Shown here: positions 13,060-18,388 of the stretch, piece by piece | Layout: every line of letters starts with the position of its first letter | Position numbering within the stretch: the stretch's first letter is position 1 | Assembly (NCBI GenBank): GCA_964626275.1 | Contig: CAZVCZ010000026.1 | Coordinates: 1-18,388, forward strand | Source: M55B157 sp964626275 | Lineage (GTDB): Bacteria; Actinomycetota; Actinomycetes; S36-B12 | Length of the DNA: 18,388 bases | Reading direction: 5' to 3' | Position numbers and translations under genes: made by a program | The notes under the pieces: generated by a model | What the model was told of the DNA's origin: nothing | The model's input: only the letters and a program-made list of their open reading frames with translations | The model's database searches: none

Positions 13060-15621
13060 GTGCCTGCTAGCGAGAATCTCACCCGCGCCGAAGCCGCCCA
13101 GCGATCCACCCTCGTCCAGGTCGACGGATACGACGTCGATCTCGACCTGACGACGGGACCGGACACCTTCACCTCGATCACCACGGTGGTGTTCACCTGC
13201 CACGAGCCCGGTGCCGACACCTGGATCGATCTCATCGCCCCCGAGGTCGAGTCGATCACCCTGAACGGCCGCGCCCTCGACCCCGCGACGCATTTCGATG
13301 GTGCCCGGATCACGCTCACCGATCTCGAGCCGGCGAACGCCCTCGTCATCCGCGCCAAGTGCGCCTACATGCGCACCGGTGAGGGTCTGCACCGTTTCGT
13401 CGACCCGGTCGACGATGAGGTCTACCTGTACACGCAGTTCGAATCCGCCGATGCGCGCCGGATGTACGCCTGCTTCGAGCAGCCCGATCTCAAGGCGCCG
13501 TTCACCCTCCATGTCACCGCACCGGACCACTGGCAGGTCGTGAGCAATGCACCCACGCCCGAACCGGTCAGCCTCGGCCAGGGTGCCGCTCGCTGGGACT
13601 TTGCGACAACTCCACGCATGTCGACCTACATCACCGCGCTTGTCGCCGGTCCCTACTACGCCGTACGCGACTCCTACACCGGCGAGTTCGGGACCTATCC
13701 CCTCGGCATCTTCTGTCGTTCCTCACTCGCCGAGCACCTCGACGCCGATGACATCTTCGATCTCACGAAGGCCGGCTTCGCCTTCTTCGAGAACCTCTTC
13801 GGCATCGGCTACCCCTTCGGGAAGTACGACCAGCTCTTCGTTCCCGAGTTCAATGCAGGCGCCATGGAGAACGCAGGATGCGTAACGTTCCTGGAGGACT
13901 ATGTCTTCCGCAGCCGGGTCACCGACGCGGCGTATGAGCAGCGAGCGAACACGATCCTGCACGAGATGGCCCACATGTGGTTCGGCGATCTGGTCACCAT
14001 GTCGTGGTGGGATGACCTCTGGCTCAACGAATCGTTCGCAGAGTGGGCCGCGCACCACGCGAATGTCCATGCCACGCGCTTCACCGACGCATGGACCACG
14101 TTCTCCAACCTGCGCAAGGCATGGGCCTATCGCCAGGATCAACTTCCCTCGACGCATCCCATCGCTGCCGACATGGTCGATTTGGACTCCGTCCGGGTGA
14201 ACTTCGACGGCATCACCTATGCGAAGGGCGCATCAGCGTTGCGCCAACTCGTCGCCTGGGTCGGCGAGGAGGAGTTCATTACCGGGCTCATCGCCTACTT
14301 CACCAAGCATGCGTGGGGAAACACTCGCCTGAAGGATCTCCTCGTCGAACTCGAGGCCGCATCCGGTCGCGATCTGAGTGAGTGGACCCATGAATGGCTG
14401 CAGACCTCGGGGGTGAACTTGCTCACCCCCGAGATCGCGATCGGTGATGACGGCACCTACACCAGCGTGGCGATCATCCAGCAGCCACCGGCGAGCCCGG
14501 AGGGGGTTGCACCCACTCTGCGTTCGCATCGAGTTGCTCTCGGTCTCTATGACCGCACCCCGGAGGGGCTGCGCAGGCGCGATCGCATCGAACTCGATGT
14601 CGTGGGCGAACGCACCGAGGTCCCCGCGCTCTCCGGAGTCCGCCAGCCGGATCTGCTGCTCGTCAATGACGACGACCTCACCTTCGCGAAGGTCCGCCTC
14701 GATGACCGCTCGTGGCAGACCGCCGTCGCAGACCTCGGTGACCTCGATGATTCACTCGCCCGCGCTCTCATCTGGGGTGCCGCCTGGGATATGACGCGCG
14801 ACGGAGAGGTGGCTACCGGGGATTACCTCGATCTGGTGATCGCCGGCATTCCGCGCGAGGTCGAGATCAGCGTCGTTCAGCAGACCCTTCGCCAGATCCG
14901 CATGGCCATCGATCTGTATGCGACCCCGGAGAACCGGGATGGCTACCTGCTCCGCCTCGCGAATGCTCTCGAGGGATGGATGACCGAAGCCGAACCGGGC
15001 TCGGATCGGCAGTTGGCGTTCGTTCGATCCTTCGCCTCCAGCGCGAGCACTGCCGAGCACCTCGACATCGTCGACGGCCTGCTGTCCGGGGAGTACGTGC
15101 TCGAGGGATTGAGCGTCGATGCCGACCTGAGGTGGAGCCTGCTGCAGCGCCTTGCTGCGACAGGACGAGCGGAACTCGATCGGATCGAGACCGAGCTCAC
15201 CCGCGACGACACCGCCACCGGTCGCCGTCAGGCCGCCCAGGCACGCGCCGCACGTCCCACCCCCGAAGCGAAGGAACTCGCGTGGACGGATGCGATGGAG
15301 CGCACCGATCTGCCGAACGCAATGCTCGGCGCCACCATTGCCGGCTTCGTCCAACCCGACCAGGTCGCCCTGCTCGAGCCTTTCCGCCAGCGCTTCTTCG
15401 ACGAGGTCGTCGCGGCCTGGGACCGTCAGACGATGGAGATGGGCCAGACCATCGCAATGGGCCTGTATCCCGTGCTCCTCGTCGATGACACCACGATCGC
15501 GGCCACCGATGCGTTCCTCGCCCGCACCGATCTGAATGCAGCACTGCGCCGACTGGTCGAGGAAGGGCGCGACAGCGTGTTGCGCGCGATGCGCGCCCGG
15601 GCAACCGACTCCGCGAGCTAA
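13060..15621 (+). CDS. pepN: Aminopeptidase N (M1 family zinc metallopeptidase)
   Basis: The 853-residue cytoplasmic peptidase is close in length to M. tuberculosis PepN (about 861). It has the exopeptidase motif GAMEN at 267-271 and the zinc site HEMAH (301-305) with E324 in LNESFAEW; W-F-G-D follows the HExxH as usual. The catalytic tyrosine is in FDGITYAKGAS (about residue 387). The C-terminal ERAP1-like helical domain fills the last 400 residues. It removes N-terminal amino acids from peptides. The GTG at 13060 with AGGA upstream is preferred; the reading frame stays open back to 12289, but that part lies antisense over the Rv2466c-like gene and does not resemble PepN. Confidence 0.97.
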   Translation: MPASENLTRAEAAQRSTLVQVDGYDVDLDLTTGPDTFTSITTVVFTCHEPGADTWIDLIAPEVESITLNGRALDPATHFDGARITLTDLEPANALVIRAKCAYMRTGEGLHRFVDPVDDEVYLYTQFESADARRMYACFEQPDLKAPFTLHVTAPDHWQVVSNAPTPEPVSLGQGAARWDFATTPRMSTYITALVAGPYYAVRDSYTGEFGTYPLGIFCRSSLAEHLDADDIFDLTKAGFAFFENLFGIGYPFGKYDQLFVPEFNAGAMENAGCVTFLEDYVFRSRVTDAAYEQRANTILHEMAHMWFGDLVTMSWWDDLWLNESFAEWAAHHANVHATRFTDAWTTFSNLRKAWAYRQDQLPSTHPIAADMVDLDSVRVNFDGITYAKGASALRQLVAWVGEEEFITGLIAYFTKHAWGNTRLKDLLVELEAASGRDLSEWTHEWLQTSGVNLLTPEIAIGDDGTYTSVAIIQQPPASPEGVAPTLRSHRVALGLYDRTPEGLRRRDRIELDVVGERTEVPALSGVRQPDLLLVNDDDLTFAKVRLDDRSWQTAVADLGDLDDSLARALIWGAAWDMTRDGEVATGDYLDLVIAGIPREVEISVVQQTLRQIRMAIDLYATPENRDGYLLRLANALEGWMTEAEPGSDRQLAFVRSFASSASTAEHLDIVDGLLSGEYVLEGLSVDADLRWSLLQRLAATGRAELDRIETELTRDDTATGRRQAAQARAARPTPEAKELAWTDAMERTDLPNAMLGATIAGFVQPDQVALLEPFRQRFFDEVVAAWDRQTMEMGQTIAMGLYPVLLVDDTTIAATDAFLARTDLNAALRRLVEEGRDSVLRAMRARATDSAS

Positions 15622-15628
15622 CCGCAGC

Positions 15629-16015
15629 TCAGGGCTGGTCGATCCACTCGACCTTGACCCGGCGTCCCTGCTCACCGAGGACCGCGAGGCCATCGCGGAC
15701 ACCGCCGGCAAGATCGCCTGCAGTGAAGGATGATGTCATCGACATCGCCGCGAGCGCGCAGGCTCGATCATCGAGGGCGATGCGCGCTTGTCGGCCGGTC
15801 ACGATCTGCAGCGCACGGGCGGCCGGGTCGACAGCAATGAGCACGGTGTAGTCGGGATTGGTCAACTCCGCATGCAGTTTCTCCGCCCCGACCCGTCCAT
15901 CCGACCACGGGCCGAGATAGAGGCTGAACGCGAGACCCGACTGCTCCTCGGCCACGCGAAGCGCGCGTTCGACCTCGGCGCGCTGTCCGGGACTCAACAC
16001 CTCACCAGCGGGCAC
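15629..16015 (-). CDS. DUF5130 / TPM-domain-like protein
   Basis: The 128-residue protein has an alpha/beta layout typical of DUF5130: an N-terminal helix (LSPGQRAEVERALRVAEEQS), a strand FSLYLG, a VLIAVDP strand and the RQARIALDD segment. There is no membrane segment. The function of the family is unknown; TPM-like folds occur in proteins linked to photosystem and membrane-protein upkeep. The GTG start at 16015 has GGAGG 7 bases upstream, and the gene overlaps the end of the preceding membrane-protein gene by 14 bases. It is convergent with pepN, 7 bp away, as in Mycobacterium, where a DUF5130 gene follows pepN. Confidence 0.82.
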   Translation of the reverse strand: MPAGEVLSPGQRAEVERALRVAEEQSGLAFSLYLGPWSDGRVGAEKLHAELTNPDYTVLIAVDPAARALQIVTGRQARIALDDRACALAAMSMTSSFTAGDLAGGVRDGLAVLGEQGRRVKVEWIDQP

Positions 16016-16322
16016 TGGTTCCTCCGGGCTCGGTGGACTCCGATGACCCCGCCGTCAGTTCTCCTCCCGGGCTGACCGGTGGGGACATGCTGGCCGCGGG
16101 ACTGCTCAGCCAGGCTGGCTCCGCGGAATAGTCCCCGGTGGTGCGCCCCGAACGAGTCCATGAGGCGCCGTACACCGCCAGGATCACCACGGCGTAGACC
16201 GCCAGTGGGATGGCCACGAATAATCCGAGGAGCACCAGGGGACTCCACGGCCACGGGGCCTGGAGTCCATCGAGGCCGGGCTGGATCATGGCAAGGAGGG
16301 CGCTGGGCTCCAAAACTGTCAC
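16002..16322 (-). CDS. Small single-pass membrane protein, function unknown
   Basis: The 106-residue protein has one strong hydrophobic segment at about 28-51 (LVLLGLFVAIPLAVYAVVIL core) and a polar Ser/Pro/Gly-rich C-terminal tail of about 50 residues. I do not recognise the family. The chosen GTG at 16322 lies 6 bases after TAAGGT, which suggests a leaderless message; an internal ATG at 16289 is an alternative start. It overlaps the DUF5130 gene by 14 bases, so the two are likely co-expressed and may work together at the membrane. Confidence 0.7.
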   Translation of the reverse strand: MTVLEPSALLAMIQPGLDGLQAPWPWSPLVLLGLFVAIPLAVYAVVILAVYGASWTRSGRTTGDYSAEPAWLSSPAASMSPPVSPGGELTAGSSESTEPGGTSARW

Positions 16323-16328
16323 ATCCTC

Positions 16329-16334
16329 ACCTTA
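16329..16334 (-). promoter_or_regulatory. -10 element TAAGGT of a probable leaderless transcript
   Basis: On the minus strand TAAGGT is followed by 6 bases (GAGGAT) and the GTG at 16322. GAGG in the spacer could also act as a weak ribosome-binding site, so leaderless initiation is less certain here. Confidence 0.45.
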
Positions 16335-16344
16335 GTAGACGCCA

Positions 16345-16384
16345 CTCTCGGTCGACACCGTCATATCTCAGTCGACACCGTCAT
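16345..16384. repeat. 20-bp tandem duplication at the malQ stop codon
   Basis: The units 16345-16364 and 16365-16384 match at 18 of 20 positions, including a perfect 14-base core GTCGACACCGTCAT. The right-hand unit contains the last malQ codons and stop; the left-hand unit lies after the stop. The duplication fills part of the gap before the small membrane-protein gene. Confidence 0.85.
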
Positions 16385-18388
16385 CGCCGTCAGCACGTAC
16401 GGCGTCGACGATTCGGTGCAACAGGTCCGCTTCAACCACGTCCTCGAGAGCGACCGGGTTGCCCTCGGCATCAGCGAGGGGAATCCGCCAGTTCGGGTAC
16501 TCCTGGTCGGTTCCCGGCTGATTTTGGGCCCGGACATCGCCCACGACATCGGGTAGCGCGACTCCGATGAGCCGAGCGGGTGAGGCCGCGACAAGACGGT
16601 GCAGCGCGACCACCCAGTCCGTCACATCCTCATCGGTCGAATCGTCACCATCGAGCAGGCCACGCTGCACCAGCACCTCGCCCCACTCCGCCCGCTCGAT
16701 CTCGGCGGCCCGCGCCTCCTCCTCGAGGGATCGGGAGAGCAGTCCGAGGTCATGTCGCAACGCCACATGTGCCCCGGCGAGATAGCCGGCCGTCGGCGGC
16801 AGGTCATGCACGGTGACGCTCGCGAGCACCTCGCTGCGCCATGTCTCCGGGGCACGGATCATCCCGGTCTCATCCCGCTCGAACCACAGAATGCTCGTCC
16901 CCAACAGTCCACGACGAGCGAGGACGTCCGCCACCCACGGCTCGACGGTGCCGAGGTCCTCACCGATGATCACCGCACCCGCGCGATGCGCCTCGAGAGC
17001 GAGGATGCCGATGAGTGCCTCGTGATCGAAGGCGACGTAGGTTCCCTCGTGAGCGGGGCGCCCTCGGGGAATCCACCACATTCGGAACAGGCCCAGCACA
17101 TGGTCGATCCGCAGCCCCCCGGCATGTCGAAGCAGCGTGCGCAGCATGTCCCGATACGGAATGAACGCGGCGTCCGCGAGCGCATCGGGTCGCCACGGGG
17201 GTTGCGCCCAGTCCTGCCCCATCTGGTTGTACATGTCCGGGGGCGCACCGACGCTCACGCCCTGCGCCAATACATCCTGCAGAGCCCACGCGTCGGCACC
17301 ATCGAAGGTGGCTCCGACCGCGAGATCGTGCACGATGCCGATCGGCATGCCGACACCGGTCGCTGCCGCTTGGGAGTGCTCGAGTTGCTCATCGAGCAAC
17401 CACTGCATCCACAGATGACGTTCGACATCATCGGCGTTGCGACTGCGCCACTTAGCCACCTCGGCAGATCGTGGATGTTGAAGTCCCTCAGGCCATTCAC
17501 GCCATTGCGCGCCGTGCCGCTCCGCGATCGCCGCCCACGTGCAGGCATCGACGAGCCCATTGCCCTGCTGGGCGACGAATGCGTCATAGGAGGCCTGACG
17601 ACCCGGGGTCAGCGGAACGGTCCGCACGATGTCGAGTGCGGCCCGTTTTGCCGCCCACGTCGTATCACGGTCGAGCAATCCCTCACTCGCGCCCAGAATC
17701 GGCTTTGCCAAGCGACGGATGGACTTGACCTGCCCGGGCTTGAGATAGCCGAACTCACCGATCTCCTCGATGCGCAGATAGATCGGGTTGGCGAAACGAC
17801 GGGAGGAGGGCAGGTAGGGAGACGGCGCCATGGGTGACACCGGGGTCGGAGCGTGCAGGGGGTTCACCAGCACGAAGTCGGCGCCGAGGTCGTGGGCGCT
17901 CCATGTCGCCAGGTCGGTGAGATCCGAGAGATCCCCGATGCCCCAGGACCGCCGTGAGCGAAGGGAATACAACTGGGTCATGAAGCCCCACATCCGACCC
18001 CGTCCCGCCAATCCGGGGGGATCGAGGCGAGCAGGGGTGACGACGAGGGGCGATTCCTCGATGCGATCGGTCAGGTGCGCACGCACGGTGTGCCACCCCA
18101 GCGGGAGATCACCCGGGATGACGAAGCTCGCTTCGCCGATGAGCGCGCCATCGATCTCGCGAGGCTCGACCAGGTTTTCCGCCTGTGCCAGTTCGCGGAC
18201 CGACCCATCCTCGAGCAGGACGTCGAGACGAACCTGAGCCCCATGCGGCACGTGCGCCCAGATGGTGCGCCACTCCCCCGAGATCGTGACGTACACAGGC
18301 GGGAGGGTTCGCCGCCAATCTCGCAGACGTAGGTCCTCCAGAGAGCGCGCGATGGTCTCCTCGTCGGTCGGGTCAGCGCCGAGGGCTC
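16368..18388 (-). CDS. malQ: 4-alpha-glucanotransferase (GH77, amylomaltase), 5'-truncated by window end
   Basis: About 673 codons are visible. The frame stays open to the right edge and reads RDWRRTLPPV before the GTG at 18296, so the true start lies outside the window. GH77 blocks are present: QLYSLRSRRSWGIGDLSDL, NPLHAP..PMAPSPYLPSSRRF, GLRIDHVLGLFRMWW (nucleophile D), IGEDLG (acid/base E) and TVHDLPPTAGYL. The N-terminal beta-domain typical of actinobacterial MalQ (total about 720 residues) is also there. It transfers maltooligosaccharide units between alpha-1,4-glucans in glycogen and maltose metabolism. No other sugar genes are visible. The stop codon lies in a 20-bp tandem repeat. Confidence 0.96.
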   Translation of the reverse strand, partial: ALGADPTDEETIARSLEDLRLRDWRRTLPPVYVTISGEWRTIWAHVPHGAQVRLDVLLEDGSVRELAQAENLVEPREIDGALIGEASFVIPGDLPLGWHTVRAHLTDRIEESPLVVTPARLDPPGLAGRGRMWGFMTQLYSLRSRRSWGIGDLSDLTDLATWSAHDLGADFVLVNPLHAPTPVSPMAPSPYLPSSRRFANPIYLRIEEIGEFGYLKPGQVKSIRRLAKPILGASEGLLDRDTTWAAKRAALDIVRTVPLTPGRQASYDAFVAQQGNGLVDACTWAAIAERHGAQWREWPEGLQHPRSAEVAKWRSRNADDVERHLWMQWLLDEQLEHSQAAATGVGMPIGIVHDLAVGATFDGADAWALQDVLAQGVSVGAPPDMYNQMGQDWAQPPWRPDALADAAFIPYRDMLRTLLRHAGGLRIDHVLGLFRMWWIPRGRPAHEGTYVAFDHEALIGILALEAHRAGAVIIGEDLGTVEPWVADVLARRGLLGTSILWFERDETGMIRAPETWRSEVLASVTVHDLPPTAGYLAGAHVALRHDLGLLSRSLEEEARAAEIERAEWGEVLVQRGLLDGDDSTDEDVTDWVVALHRLVAASPARLIGVALPDVVGDVRAQNQPGTDQEYPNWRIPLADAEGNPVALEDVVEADLLHRIVDAVRADGDDGVD

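Noticed and set aside
14752..15711. Minus-strand open frame opposite the 3' part of pepN
   Set aside because: Shadow of pepN codon bias; it crosses the pepN stop and the convergent DUF5130 gene.
16599..17837. Plus-strand 412-codon frame opposite malQ
   Set aside because: Antisense to clear GH77 motifs; composition is typical of a shadow frame.
1..18388. Mobile elements, CRISPR arrays, tRNA or rRNA genes
   Set aside because: No transposase or integrase, no regularly spaced repeats, and no RNA-gene-like segment was seen; gaps between genes are all under 130 bp.

Overview
The window looks like chromosomal DNA of a high-GC, mycothiol-type actinobacterium (Actinomycetota). The evidence is high-GC coding sequence with ATG and GTG starts, several genes that appear leaderless, and a divergent pair (Rv2466c-type mycothiol-dependent nitroreductase and aminopeptidase N) followed by a convergent DUF5130 gene, as in Mycobacterium. 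The genus cannot be fixed from the sequence alone.

Layout. Positions 1-12296 are an aromatic-catabolism cluster. From a 123-bp divergent promoter region (4378-4500), a minus-strand operon runs leftwards: two tandem catechol 2,3-dioxygenase-type extradiol dioxygenases, a histidine-phosphatase with an unusual N-terminal extension, and the two halves of a split PEP-synthase-like enzyme. The halves are an ATP-grasp subunit and the start of a swivel/phosphohistidine subunit, and they resemble phenylphosphate synthase. A plus-strand operon runs rightwards: an uncharacterised 226-residue protein, an IclR regulator, 2-hydroxypenta-2,4-dienoate hydratase, acylating acetaldehyde dehydrogenase, 4-hydroxy-2-oxovalerate aldolase, 4-oxalocrotonate decarboxylase, 4-oxalocrotonate tautomerase, a Rieske ferredoxin and a HAD-family hydrolase. 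A 2-hydroxymuconic-semialdehyde dehydrogenase faces it on the minus strand (10839-12296).

Positions 12373-18388 are housekeeping: the Rv2466c-like gene, pepN, a DUF5130 gene, a small membrane protein, and the 3' part of malQ, which runs off the right edge.

How the genes fit together. The lower pathway is complete for catechol: ring cleavage to 2-hydroxymuconic semialdehyde, then dehydrogenase, tautomerase, decarboxylase, hydratase, aldolase and acylating dehydrogenase, giving pyruvate and acetyl-CoA. The unusual part is the upper pathway. No phenol hydroxylase or P450 is visible. Instead the ring-cleavage genes share an operon with an aryl-phosphate-synthase-like kinase and a phosphatase. 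This suggests that a phenolic substrate is phosphorylated, modified, and then dephosphorylated before oxygenolytic ring cleavage. There is precedent for phosphorylation-initiated 4-cresol catabolism in Corynebacterium glutamicum (CreHI with the P450 CreJ), but the direct coupling here to extradiol meta-cleavage looks unusual. The oxygenase that would use the lone Rieske ferredoxin, and any P450, must lie outside the window.
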